Part shown: positions 51,125-64,000 of the stretch, piece by piece
How the letters are laid out: every line of letters begins with the position of its first letter
Numbering within the stretch: the first letter of the stretch is position 1
Made by a program: the position numbers and the translations under genes
Assembly (NCBI RefSeq): GCF_032854445.1
Contig: NC_088295.1
Coordinates: 90,663,836-90,727,835, forward strand
From: Liolophura sinensis
Taxonomy: Eukaryota; Mollusca; Polyplacophora; Chitonida; Chitonidae
DNA length: 64,000 bases
Reading direction: 5' to 3'
Notes under the pieces: model-generated
Told to the model about the DNA's origin: nothing
Database searches by the model: none
The model's input: only the letters and a program-made list of their open reading frames with translations

Positions 51125-53335
51125 AAAGACTATTAAAACATGAAAAGGTTTTATTTCTGTTGAGCCACTGTACATGATATCACAGGCAAGAACCCATTCA
51201 CTGAGTCAAAACAGATGTACCTGTGTCTTACATGTCCATGCAGTGACAACACATGCAGAGGAACACATGTACAAACAAGTGAACAGGTATGAAGTGGTTG
51301 AATGAGTGCTTCCAGATGTTTCTTCTCTTGGGCTTTGTTTAAATGTTTCACTTCAAACAGGCCGCAGTAAAGAGCATCCAAGAGGGACAGACAGGTAAGT
51401 TCATTATCAAAGGGCATGCACTGCACAGGAAATCAATCAATACTTACCTGCTGGATGCTTGGATCACCTGTCCCCATCCCACTAACAGGCAACCAGCTAA
51501 GTTAAAATAAAGAGTTCCCAGCTACCAGGTATTGGTAAATGCACAAAGAGCTATTCACATCTCATTCTGTTTCCAGTTTTATTGTGGCCTCTACAAGCAT
51601 ATATTATGTTTTGACCTGTGAACGCTTTTAATAACAGAATTCTTTCAAATGGAGAAACATGTTGTTGTTCTGGCTACAAGTACATGTGCATTTGGGAAAC
51701 ATGATAGTGTCCTGGCTTTCTCTTTATGAAACACAGTCCTTGTTCTGGCAACCATTTATTAGGCTCGTTACAGCCATCAGCTCAAATATAATGTACTAAA
51801 CAATAGTACATACAATGTAAGATTTGACAGAAACAGTAGTTAATTCAAGTTAATCCTTTTTGGAGGGCTGTGGGCATTGTAAGCATCAGATCTACTGTTA
51901 CGGGGCCTTTAAGGCTGGGGCGTGGCTGTTCCACCAACTGAGGTCTCAAGTTTGCAGCTGGATTTAGCAGAATAATAGAGCAGGAGATGTTGGAAGTAGC
52001 ACCTACATTAGTACAATGGTTCACTTCAGACAACATCTGCTGTATATGATAAAAGCACTGGCGTCTAGTTTGCCACAAAGACTGATCTACAAATCGGAGC
52101 TGTAAACCACAGACCAATCCCTAAACAGTTGCTACAATCAGCTCAAGGCACATTTTTAGAAACTCTGGTACATATATACTGATCACAATGATAAAATCAA
52201 CTGAAACAAGAAAGAAAGCGCAAAAACTTTCCGGATGTTCTTCCCCATTAAATTATTGCATTCCATTTGAATCTTTGAAGCTACCATTACATTAGCCTAT
52301 ACTGAAGTAATATATCATCTTCCCATTTGTAGTAATTGTAAAGTCAGCAATCTTTCAGCATGGAAATGTACAGCAAATACTAAATCACGAGCATTACTAG
52401 ACATACTGGCTATAGCCAGGTGTATTTTCCCACATAAAGGAATAGTATTCTGGCATTCAGGAAGTGGAGTTTCAATTGACACCTCTGCTTTTTATTCCAG
52501 CCTCTGTATTTTATCCTGTTGGCCATTAAGGCAGTAATCCTGATACTGACACAGTGGAAAATGCAATAAAGCCGTTTCAAATGGAGTAGTTTAGGCATAC
52601 AAATTTCTCTTCCACTTTTTATGATGAACTGAGAATTTGAAACTTAATGCAGCAGTCAATCAATAAATCCATATAGGAAGACCTGGGTACACTATAAACC
52701 AAAAAGTGTTTACATAATACATGTAGTTACGCTCTCGATCACAAATATAATACCACACCACAAGACTTCTTTTTTTTTTTTCATTTTGAGTACCTGAGAC
52801 TAACTGCTGAACACATCTGACTGTGTCAAATTTACCCACTTAGACACGTACTTGTATTAACGGCATTACGCAGGCTAAAGATCTGTGAAAACCTATATTT
52901 TGTCAGCTGTTTGACACTACACAGGATGTTTAATTAGAGGGGCCACGCAAAACAAAATGCCCAAAGGTGAAAACCCACTGCAGTGCTATATTGTGTTACA
53001 GGATCAATGCCTCTCTGTTTCTTCAAGGGTGAATATTTCTAAATGGGCAAAAATCCTTTTTATTCCTCCACAATATTGACAAACGTGCTGTTTCCATTAC
53101 GTGAGATATTTTAACCCTTGAGGGCGTGTTTCCAGTATCCAGTTATTTAAATGCTTCCCTAGAGGCTGTTTTACAGGTGAAGTAACATCCTCAACATCAA
53201 TACTATGAACCAAGCACTTAAACCACTTATGAACCCGAATATAGACTAAACTCATATCCTTCATCTGTCACAAGTGTTCACATGTGACATTTGAAAGATG
53301 CATGATGTCAATCTTTGTATGTAAAAAATTACAAT
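51125..53335. other. Unique noncoding stretch, no gene seen
   Basis: No supported gene. The minus-strand frames at 51151-51426 (91 codons) and 51845-52117 (90 codons) have no recognised domain. A T-rich run lies at 52770-52780. No array. Confidence 0.55.
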
Positions 53336-53470
53336 TTTTATTTATCTTTTTATTTGATTGGCGTTTTATGCCGTACTCAAGAATTTTTCACTTATACAGT
53401 GGTGACCAGCATTATGGTGGGAGGAAATCGGGCAGAGCTCGCGCCAAACCCCCACCATCCACAGGTTGTA
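53336..53470 (-). mobile_element. SINE-like element copy
   Basis: The plus strand runs TTTTATTTATCTTTTTATTT, GATTGGCGTTTTATGCCGTA, CTCAAGAATTTTTCACTTAT, GACCAGCATTATGGTGGGAG, GAAATCGGGCAGAGCTCGCG and CCCACCATCCACAGGTTG. It is the closest partner of the copy at 50956 and ends at the same CAGGTTG word. The frame at 53284-53520 (78 codons) is a translation of this element. Confidence 0.75.
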
Positions 53471-55810
53471 TAAAAAAGGAAAGTTCAATGTGTAAACTGA
53501 CATGTATAGATCAAATGTAAGCTGTAGGAAGGGCCTAATTACAACTCAGGTATGACATGCTCACAAATACTTATAAACATAATATATTTATGTGTGTGAC
53601 ACAAAAATGTTCAAAATCAATTTATAGTCACCTGTTTACCTGTTCTCAGTGTTACCTGAAAAGTTACATGAGCAGAAATCTTACAAGTCAGAAACACAGG
53701 TACACAGAAAATGACATAATCGGGAAAGGGGTAAGTATGTTTGACGTATCAACCTGTTCACAGCGATGGTCTCGAGAGAAACTGAGGTCATCCAAATTAT
53801 AATCCTTTTATATCACTGAAAACAAAATGGATGGTGAAGAAATACAACAAACAATTATTAAGACCCGCAGACATGCAAGAGAAGATTGTTCCTAGCTAAA
53901 CCTCCTGGCACTAATCTACTGCTGATCCAATGACAGCCAGATTCAAGCATGCCACATCTCAGACATATATATGCCAAGGATGTGTTTATGTCTTCAGCAC
54001 TTTTACACAAGCTTAAACATAAAGAAAACAATAAAATATAATACACATGTGAGATGAAACAGCCTTAAACACTGTCCAGATAAATACTTGGATTACTTCC
54101 TTTTTTTAAAGAATTTTTCCATATATTGCTTTTTAAAACATGGGATTCCATTTTGGTATATTGGCGTCCAGTGGGTAACAAAGGTGTCCTATCACGGCTT
54201 GAAGTATGTCCAGGTCCAATCGGCAAATGAAAATCCTATTTGTCTATATGGTTGCACTTTGAATTCATAAGTCGACAAATATGTGCCGCCATAGATTCCT
54301 GTGTTTCAAATGCGGTTTACTCAGCTGAAACAATTAAATTCTAAAAAAATAAATCAAACTATTTTTCTTAGCTGTGTTTGTGTTTGACTGCCTTTAATCG
54401 GACATCCATATGTCTGACATCCATGTAAGTGTTTTCTTTGCCTTTCAGGAAACTGGAACCTTGCATTTCAAAATATACACATACATGTATACTCTAAATA
54501 TATTGAAGCATTGGTGCTTTCCATGAATTAAACATGTCCATTTGTACATAAAGCAGTGTATAATCACAAGAGGCCATACACACAGATGTGCAGCATACAT
54601 TGTGTGTACTCAGCCTGTTCTGGGAACAGTCTGAGTTAACTGTACAAGATTTCATCTACAGTACAGTGACAGGCTGGGCAGACTGGCATTAACCTGGGGA
54701 AACTATAGTTTAATCCTTACAGACTTGAGAACTCCAATAGAACCAGAATGCTGAGTGACAAGGCTTTTAACTGGATCTGATAAGACATCTCTAGCCAGTT
54801 TGGGCAGGGGCTGTAATAAACCAAGTCGGTATGTGTGCCTGCTGTTATTTTATTGCCTTCCTTGCCAGGTTTCTGTATGTCCCAAATTTCCTTTTTCTAA
54901 GGCCACTTGAGACTTCTGGGACTGAGCACTGTCAACACAGTAACAGTTCAGGCTTCTCATATGAGAATGTCCACTAGTTACAACATTGGCAGGTTGGAGA
55001 CTGGAATGTGTTCGCCAAAACGCTTTTAATATCTCACCTAACATTCCTGTTTCACAGAGAAACTACCTGTTCAGAGCCGGAGACTCTAACAGCAATGTAA
55101 TCCTTACTATGTTCTAACACATGGATGTTCATCTCGTCACTTAGCAGTGCATATAAATATGAAGGCTTAAATTTAAATGACCACATCTAAAAGCACAATT
55201 ATTTTTCTATTCATAACATGTGCATATAGGTGTCTGCTAAACAGTGTAGGTTAAATGACAACGTTTGTGCCTGTATACTCACAATCAATAACAACTTGAT
55301 AGAATGCTTTGTCATATCCATCATTTCATCAGCGTAATACATGTTTTGAACACTGGATGAGAGATTCTACATGACAGCTACAGAGCCCTTGATCCTGGGT
55401 GATCTGTACGGCTGCTACTCACATGTTCTTACAAGCCAGAAAGTTGGCTTTCCACATGGCTTTTGTCGGCATCTTTAAACGGATTCCGCAAAAAGAAAAC
55501 CAGATCTGTGGTAGAGACAAGTCAAAGGTTGCCTGATCACTAGGTCTGAGATGGCAAACTTCCTCTGCTGACGCCAGCACATCTCTGTCTCAAGCCACTT
55601 CATCTCCATGGCCCCATGACTGACCAGGCCAGTGAAGCCTTCTGTCTGATGTTATTACTTGTAGTTTATATCAAACATACCCCTACAATACCCATGCACC
55701 TTACTTGAGGGCAGCAGGGCCAATCTACTGTCTAAATCATAAACCAGGTATACTTATATCCTAGGGAATGTACAACTGAGATGGTTAAGCCTTGATCAAT
55801 TTGCATGCAT
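53471..55810. other. Unique noncoding stretch, no gene seen
   Basis: Single-copy A+T-leaning DNA. All frames are under 82 codons and unrecognised. No array or RNA gene. Confidence 0.55.
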
Positions 55811-57989
55811 TCCACATCATGCTGGGTTTAGGTGGAATCAACCAAGAGTGAAGTAGGTTACACAAGAGTATGTGTGTCCACATCATGCTGGGTTTAGGTG
55901 AAATCAGCCAAGGGTGAGGTAGGTTACACAAGAGTATGTGTGTCCACATCATGCCGGGTTTAGGTGAAATCAGCCAACGGTGAAGTAGGTTACACAAGAG
56001 TATGTGTGTCCACATCATGCCGGGTTTAGGTGAAATCAGCCAACGGTGAAGTAGGTTACACAAGAGTATGTGTGTCCACATCATGCCGGGTTTAGGTGGA
56101 ATCAACCAAGAGTGAAGTAGGTTACACAAGAGTATGTGTGTCCACATCATGCCGGGTTTAGGTGAAATCAGCCAAACGCGAAGTAGGTTACACAAGAGTA
56201 TGTGTGTCCACATCATGCCGGGTTTAGGTGAAATCAGCCAACGGTGAAGTAGGTTACACAAGAGTATGTGTGTCCACATCATGCTGGGTTTAGGTGAAAT
56301 CAGCCAACGGTGAAGTAGGTTACACAAGAGTATGTGTGTCCACATCATGTCGGGTTTAGGTGAAATCAACCAAACGCGAAGTAGGTTACACAAGAGTATG
56401 TGTGTCCACATCATGTCGGGTTTAGGTGAAATCAGCCAACGGTGAAGTAGGTTACACAAGAGTATGTGTGTCCACATCATGTCGGGTTTAGGTGAAATCA
56501 GCCAACGGTGAAGTAGGTTACACAAGAGTATGTGTGTCCACATCATGTCGGGTTTAGGTGAAATCAGCCAACGGTGAAGTAGGTTACACAAGAGTATGTG
56601 TGTCCACATCATGTCGGGTTTAGGTGAAATCAGCCAACGGCGAAGTAGGTTACACAAAAGTATGTGTGTCCACATCATGCTGGGTTTAGGTGGAATCAGC
56701 CAAAAGTGAAGTAGGTTACACAAGAGTATGTGTGTCCACATCATGCTGGGTTTAGGTGGAATCAACCAAGAGTGAAGTAGGTTACACAAGAGCATGTGTG
56801 TCCACATCATGCCGGGTTTAGGTGAAATCAGCCAAACGCGAAGTAGGTTACACAAGAGTATGTGTGTCCACATCATGCCGGGTTTAGGTGAAATCAGCCA
56901 ACGGTGAAGTAGGTTACACAAGAGTATGTGTGTCCACATCATGCCGAGTTTAGGTGAAATCAGCCAACGGTGAAGTAGGTTACACAAGAGTATGTGTGTC
57001 CACATCATGCTGGGTTTAGGTGAAATCAGCCAACGGTGAAGTAGGTTACACAAGAGTATGTGTGTCCACATCATGCCGGGTTTAGGTGAAATCAGCCAAC
57101 GGTGAAGTAGGTTACACAAGAGTATGTGTGTCCTCATCATGCTGGGTTTAGGTGAAATCAGCCAACGGTGAAGTAGGTTACACAAGAGTATGTGTGTCCA
57201 CATCATGTCGGGTTTAGGTGAAATCAACCAAACGCGAAGTAGGTTACACAAGAGTATGTGTGTCCACATCATGTCGGGTTTAGGTGAAATCAGCCAACGG
57301 CGATGTAGGTTACACAAAAGTATGTGTGTCCACATCATGCTGGGTTTAGGTGGAATCAGCCAAAAGTGAGGTAGGTTACACAAGAGCATGTGTGTCCACA
57401 TCATGCTGGGTTTAGGTGAAATCAGCCAATGGTGAAGTAGGTTACACAAGAGTATGTGTGTCCACATCATGCCGGGTTTAGGTGAAATCAGCCAACGGTG
57501 AAGTAGGTTACACAAGAGTATGTGTGTCCACATAATGCTGGGTTTAGGTGGAATCAGCCAATGGTGAAGTAGGTTACACAAGAGTATGTGTGTCCACATC
57601 ATGCAGGGCTTAGGTGAAATCAGCCAACAGTGAAGTAGGTTACACAAGAGTATGTGTGTCCACATCATGCTGGGTTTAGGTGAAATCATCCAACGGTGAA
57701 GTAGGTTACACAAGAGTATGTGTGTCCACATCATGCTGGGTTTAGGTGAAATCAGCCAAGGGTGAAGTAGGTTACACAAGAATATGTGTGTCCACATAAT
57801 GCTGGGTTTAGGTGGAATCAGTCAAGGGTGAGGTAGGTTACACAAGAGTATGTGTGTCCACATCATGCTGGGTTTAGGTGAAATCATCCAACGGTGAAGT
57901 AGGTTACACAAGAGTATGTGTGTCCACATCATGCTGGGTTTAGGTGGAATCAGTCAAGGGTGAGGTAGGTTACAAAAGAGTATGTGTGC
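55811..57989. repeat. 66 bp minisatellite, 33 copies, minus strand open
   Basis: Units begin TCCACATCATGCTGGGTTTA and continue GGTGAAATCAGCCAACGGTG and AAGTAGGTTACACAAGAG. The length is exactly 33 copies of 66, so no net indel has been kept. The period is 22 codons, and the minus strand is open from 57797 to 55785 (670 codons) with a repeat containing LLCNLLHRWLISPKP. One codon is very variable: CGT (Arg) becomes Ser, Phe, Pro, His, Cys or Val through the CAACGG, CAAGAG, CAAAAG and CAAACGC forms. Copies near 57820 and 57955 carry TCAGTCAAGG, which turns the minus-strand TGG into TGA and sets the frame's limit. No known protein resembles it, and repeat DNA is the likelier reading. Confidence 0.96.
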
Positions 57990-60900
57990 ACACATTATAC
58001 TATATTGTCTACACACCATGGGCCAATTCTGCCCACTCTACCAGCCCTGCATATACCCCATTGTGCACTCACTGTTTAGTATCAGTAGCATGGTAAGAAT
58101 GTAATATTGTTCTCTCCTGCTCACACACCACAGGCTCTAATGTGCAAAGAATTATGGAAACTTTTGCAGTTCTTGATAATTTGCCAATAATTGCACACTC
58201 CTTGGAGGTTTATCCAGTGTAGATGTGTGTTGTCTTAGGACTCCCACTATTCTGCATCCCTATCTGTTTATTTCGGGGTGTGGGATGAATTTCATGATCA
58301 TTAGGTCCAACAGCATTGCCGATGGATGGTATTGATTCTCACTGGAGAGGACTGCGAGTCTTAAAGGTTCCACTGCTCTGATTGTCTCATCGACAAAACT
58401 GTCCATCCTATGATTGACCAACAGTTCCACATTTACCAGAACAATTCTGACCATCTCAGTCACATGTCAACCTCACAGCATCTCTTCATTAGCAATTCAA
58501 AGGACATAAATGAAACAAGGCCCATGCCAGTCAGTCAGACTCCAACGGGAAATGCCAGATTATTTGACAAATATTTCTATTCTGCACTCCTGTACAGCTT
58601 TCGGTTCTCACCAGAAAGGTATCAATTAGATTGGAAATTGTACAGACATAGAGCCTGATATATTGGAGAGTTCCAAACATCTACCATTCATATAATTCAT
58701 TCCTGATAAACTTGGGTGCCCAAAAGAAGTGCCACTGCCAAAGCTAGCAGTGGTAAATTTTGATCAAAATGCAGCTCGACAGAGGCTGTTGGAAATGTAG
58801 AGCGATTAATACCCTTGGCCAGTGTCTGCGAGACCAACAGCACGTGGCCTGGGCCAAGGGGGAAGGAAGGGGAACACTAAGACCACTCACGCGACACCCA
58901 GACGAAGCAACCTTCACAATACATGTGCACGTAGTCTCTCACAAAATTGATGGTCCAATCTAGCTAATCAACTATTGATTACAGCACGGAGCAGGAGGAC
59001 AAACCAGCCTAATATCATTTCCCCTTTCCACGCACACAGCAGTTTTTACAACCGCTCTGCGCTTTGTATTTTTATCTGTATCTTTTTACTGCATACAACA
59101 GCATACACAATCTCTCCCAGACTGTTTGTCCTTTGCTCCTCGTTGTTCGTCTGCTGACAAGGTGTCATAACTTCTCCTTGACGGCATCACAAAGGCGGGC
59201 GGTTGCTCCACGCTGCTACACGCACGCTTGTGTGGCTGCACCATGGATGGACCACTCTTCTGGCCAGTCAACTGCAAGACTTGCCGACATCACACAGATT
59301 GTTCACAACACTTGGCTTTGAATGCGCGATTTGTTCCAGCCTGTTTTACATTTGCTTTTTCCTCAGCTTGTGCTTTAAGATTTTCTTGCACGATGAGCAA
59401 ACAAAACTTCACTCACATCCTTGCTGCATACAAGTGCATCCTGGTATTCAAAAGCTCAAGCTCCAGTGCATATCCAATAAAACCCGCGCCTTCTGCAAAT
59501 ACCAGATACTCTACACAACTTTCCAAGAAACAAGAATATTTGTTGGGCAGTAGTATTTCTGATCAAAGATTGAGCGTTAACACCAAGGTATCATATTTCA
59601 GGTAAGTGCAAGTTTAATCACCCTGAGCACATTCCATCAGCCATCAATTACACAGTGCCAATAAGGTGAGAAATGACCTGGGGATCAGGATTCTAAGAGG
59701 AACTGTTTACATGATCTTACCACAGGTTCAAGGGTCTGGTGTTTAAATAAAACAGTGAGTGGGTTAAATGTTGGATAACTTCACTCTTACAATCCACTAT
59801 GCCTGTAGAATCTTGAGACAAGAGATTCTTATTCCATTCACACAGGAATAATTTAATACCGTATACAAAATAAAGCAGTACACATCAACAGGATGATTAA
59901 ACATGCAACCAACACTTCAGGTCGACTGAGTTACCATGCTTTTGTCAACATTGTAACATGCTGTGGCATATCCTACATGCACACTGAGTACATGTACACC
60001 TCATTCACACATACAAATGCACATTCAGCACAGGTACCTGTTGTCCAACAATAACATCCAACTGAGTTGGACTACATAAATGCACTTACATTTGTCAAAA
60101 TTTTTGAGTTCAAAACATTAATTTTCCACACCAATGATATTGTGCATGATACATTTATGGCTAATGTTTCACATGAACTCATTTCATCAATATGATCCCT
60201 GGTTAACAAGCTTTCCACTTCCCTTCACTGAAGACCAGCATAAGAAACAAAATTTTCAATTTCCAGGGGTCCTTTTTCCTCATTAGTTTATGCTTCAAAC
60301 TTTCACACATTATTCAATCATGGTAACTTCAAACGAAGTAGGTACCGTAACAAAATGAGGTTACTTTCACTTAACATTGTGTATCAATGATTTATAAAAC
60401 AACACTTTCAAGTCATTCAAAGAGCATATAAAATACACACCATCAGTTAAAGCCTCTATGTTCCTTAATTTACACATACATGTCTGCACATATACATGTA
60501 CACCAGTGACAGGCAAGCTTATAGGTGCACGTGTTACCCTAACAGACTATTTAAGGAAGGGGGGGGGGGGGGGGTGCTGAAATCTTTCCAGTAATCTACA
60601 GCAACAACTGGATCTAGCTAACAGGCCCATGACTGATAGAGTTTCTGCTTGCCTGGATGTTTTCTGTTGTGGATCAGATAAGTTTTCAGGGGGTCTGTGC
60701 CAGATACTCAACATGGATCTCCTCTGATCAGACAACAATGACAGACATTATAACCACACCAGTTTGGGGTCTGTTTTGGGTCAGGGCTCTGAGGTCTGAT
60801 ACAGTTAGTGGAATGGGTGTGGTGACTTTAAAGCCCTTTGGCAGACACTGCAGCACATAGAGTGAGGAGACCGATAAAAATTGGGAGCCCATGCGTCTGG

Positions 60901-63900
60901 CCCTGACCAGGCTTCTTAACCATCCCTCCCCACCCCTTGTCTGAGACCTCCACCTCATTCTGGTTCATCTTAATAACTCACTCAGCTATGTACAGCCTCA
61001 TCTCCCCCTTCCCACACACTACCTCAGCCTATCACCAAAAGGAGAGTCAGATATACAGGGTCTCTCACACCTACAAGACCTACATGCAGATCATGACAAA
61101 TGAAACTAATAATGCTGCAGACCACTTAATCCCACCACAAGCACCCTAACTGCCTTAGTCCATCCCTCTTCACAGTTCACGTTCCTCAATAATACATCAA
61201 CCCATTGGCAGTTGGTTAATGACACTGCAAGTACTGGTATGTGTGTAAAATTGGCCAGTCCACACTTCATTCTAGCTAGGTAAGAGTGGTGAGGACAATG
61301 TACCTGACAGGTCCCCTGCCAGACTCCAGTCACTAACATTGTTAACAGCTTCCATTTCTCTATTTCAAGGTCACACATACATGGGGAAACCCAGCAATGT
61401 TCCGTGCTAAGTCCATATATATCAATTCTTTATTTTCCAGTCGTGCTAACGCCTTCCTTTGCTAATTCCATCTCTTGCTCCTTCTAAACCATTTAGTTGT
61501 TCTGCCTGGCATATATCGCAGAGCCAATCTACATGCCACTCTAATAAACAAGTGAGATGATTCAACCCAGAGAGTAGAGAGCAACAAAATGGTCAAGAAG
61601 TTATTGGTGAGGAGCATTTTAATTAATCAAAAATATAATCAAACATATCAAATATAATTAAAAAATATAAGACTATATTGTAGTTTATATATACATGTAC
61701 ATTGAGGCATCAACATCATGGTCTGAAGGTTGTCCTGTATCCAAAAAGCACTGAAATTTAATTCTTCAACCCTTTAAACTGCCTCTGACACCAATATTTT
61801 GAAACATTCTGATATAACTATGGGGTGTAGAGAAATACTTTGCACAGTTTTATGAAGCTTGCATCTTTTATGACACAAACAAATCATTTTTAGCATCACT
61901 TTCATAATAGAGGTATGGATAAATTCCACTGAAAAAAAGTGCTTTAGTGCTGGAAAAGGTTGAAGATTTAAAGTATGCATTGAAACCTTCATTAATTTCA
62001 AGTATATTGTCAATAAACATCCATGTTTCTAGTGAAAATAATTTAATATGGCGTCACACAGATCTCAGTTAAGTAACATACTGTACATATAATGTGTATA
62101 AAAGTTAATGTATGGTAATTCTGCATGCTGCTCACTTCCATAACCTGGCCGACATCCACAGCAGCTGTGACTGGCAAATGGAGTCCAGCAAACAAACATT
62201 TACTCATACACAACTCAAGAGGAGTCATGTGTATCTATTTTAGCTATATGTCCATGGTTCCAACACAATTACCTGAAGCGCACACCTGCACAGACCCTAT
62301 GTCTGAATGACAGACACACAAACATGATAAACAGTCCATACTGTTCCAAAAAAGACCAATAAGACACTGATGTGTAGCTACACAGATTGACATTGTGATC
62401 TTGATCTAACAGGAATGAAAATATTTGTACCAAAGCAAACAGACAGCACCTACTAACTCTAACAAACGTTTCATCTTAAGCCAACACTATACCTGTTGGT
62501 GTGACAAAATTAAAACTTGCAGTGTGCTTTAAACCTGTCACTTTGTGCTCAGATCAGGTGAGGCACATACAAACTACAACCAACATGTAACACATAGGAG
62601 TGGGATATGGCCCATTAAGTCTCCTAACAGCTGAAACAGGGGTTTAATCCTGGTCTGTGGCAGAGAATTTCTAGACTTCCCCACTCTCACTATTCATGGG
62701 ATCTTAATGACAAATTCAGCTGACAGTGTTCATAAGATAGTGTGCAAGTGTACATGTCAGTTGACCTTGGGAACTTGTCAGCAGCTTGCCAATGGTCAGC
62801 AGTTAACTCCAAGTACCCTCCACCCCTTTTCTCCCACCACAGAAGATAAATGTTTAGTGTACATGTATATGGCTTTAAACAACAATCAAATAAAGTAAAT
62901 AAATACATGTAACACAGATTTGTTGAAATCTTCCAAGCAGATACACTAACAGATTTGTTCAGGTCACTAAACTAGTTAGTCCCATATGCAGTTTGCCACA
63001 GAACCTTAATCATCTTCTGTAGGAATGGTGTGGTGTTAGTTTTAAATTGCAAGCTGATCATTGATTTCCACTAATGTAAACTTATTGCAGGAGAAAATGT
63101 TCTGGAGGTTCCACAGTCCATGGTTGGTTTTGGATCACCACCTGAGTTTTGACAACACCAATGCCCTGGTTTGTGAAGTTCAGCAGCAAATTTTTGGGTG
63201 TGTGGCTGGTTTTGGATCTCGATGACAAAGGGCCCAGAGGCGAGTATCTTTTGTTGATCAGAAACCTTCATAAGAGTGGTGTATGGTTGTTTTTGGATCA
63301 CTAACTGAACCTCGACTTCACCAATGGTCTGCAGACAACCATTCTGTTGGGGGGAAACATATCATCGTCTGCTGACAGATGGGTTCATTCCAACTGCGAC
63401 AGCAGACATGTCTTCTCACCCTCTTTCTTTTCAGTACATTCACTTCTTTTAGGGCCTACTGTGGTCCCTCTTTTCATTTTTCGTTTCTATGAGATAAAAT
63501 GCAAGTTACCAATGACCTTGGAAGACTGAAGTCATAAAACACAGCTGAAGGACAAAGCAAGGCTGTGGCGTGGAGTGCGATTTACTCCATTTTATACAGG
63601 AAGACATGATGAATGGTGATACCTCACAGACAACTGCTCGCTGTGACTCGCACATGGATGAAAGTATGGGAAAACTATATTACAGAACTGTCAGACATAG
63701 ATCAATTCGATATTTCTTATCGAAAGATTCAGAAGCATGCAGTCTCTCTGATGATGGTAAATATGTGGCAAAAAGAACTCTTTGAAGTAAGCCCATTAGC
63801 TCTATTTCCAAACAGAGCCAGTTGGAAATGACACAGGTGGAATATAAGAGAAAGCAAAAACAAACAAAAACAGAAAGACAAAGTGCTAGGATGGGGAACC

Positions 63901-64000
63901 AGAAAACACTCTGTCTGGGCAATGGCTGCTGATATTATCATCATCACTTAAAATGCGATGTGTTTTGTAATGCTCTTAGTTTGTCCTTAAACAGAGACTT
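57990..64000. other. Unique noncoding stretch to the right edge
   Basis: No supported gene. Overlapping plus-strand frames at 59203-59553 and 59228-59605 (116 and 125 codons) use the same DNA in different frames and show no domain. The frames at 63570-63831 are short. G16 at 60559-60574. No tandem array longer than simple runs. Confidence 0.5.
60559..60574. repeat. G16 homopolymer
   Basis: Sixteen consecutive G's after AAGGAA. Such a tract can form a G-quadruplex on the plus strand and is prone to length error in sequencing, so its exact length is uncertain. Confidence 0.95.

Noticed and set aside
53284-53520. 78-codon plus-strand protein
   Set aside because: Most of it is read through the SINE-like element at 53336-53470.
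59203-59605. Two 116- and 125-codon frames as coding exons
   Set aside because: They use the same DNA in different frames, neither has a recognised domain, and no splice pair is convincing.

Overview
The window looks like animal nuclear DNA, most likely from a mollusc or a close lophotrochozoan relative. I saw no operons, ribosome binding sites, rRNA or intact tRNA genes. Simple-sequence runs and the self-complementary word TACATGTA are abundant. Two kinds of short dispersed element match sequences I recall as common in molluscan genomes: one ends in a CACT-repeat tail at 3526-3822, and the other carries the core words GCCGTACTCAAGAAT and TTTCACTTATAC. The organism call is recognition from memory, not a search result.

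I find no protein-coding gene I can support. The long open frames (14974-16413 plus strand, 55785-57797 minus, 10044-10820 minus) are translations of tandem repeats. The other frames are short, overlap one another, have no recognisable domain and lack convincing splice context. The window therefore reads as a gene desert or the inside of very large introns.

The dominant feature is tandem repetition. Fourteen arrays cover about 16.9 kb, roughly a quarter of the window, and most of the main ones have unrelated monomers. By position and period they are: 1-913 (49 bp); 3160-3525 (38 bp); 6188-6408 (55 bp); 9740-10795 (44 bp); 12037-12101 (AC)n; 15069-16783 (51 bp, 34 copies); 16870-17197 (39 bp); 22167-22475 (43 bp); 25573-26548 (alternating 103/106 bp); 26865-33585 (83 bp, 81 copies, 6.7 kb); 39567-40600 (61 bp); 43662-44640 (a second, unrelated 83 bp family); 45591-45662 (10 bp); 55811-57989 (66 bp, 33 copies). 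Several show higher-order structure: trimers of 147 bp at 344-490 and 638-913, dimers of about 209 bp at 25.6-26.5 kb, and 249 bp trimers in both 83 bp families.

Between the arrays lies mostly unique A+T-leaning DNA. It holds SINE-like fragments clustered at 45-53.5 kb, a degenerate tRNA-like head near 34.2 kb and a perfect RFX-type X-box palindrome at 24163-24180. A few low-repeat stretches (4.45-5.0, 12.9-13.25, 37.2-37.6, 46.3-46.9, 47.4-47.8 and 48.76-49.13 kb) are the best candidates for conserved regulatory DNA or an unrecognised exon. No new multi-gene system is visible. The most unusual finding is the density, phase precision and layered organisation of the minisatellites.
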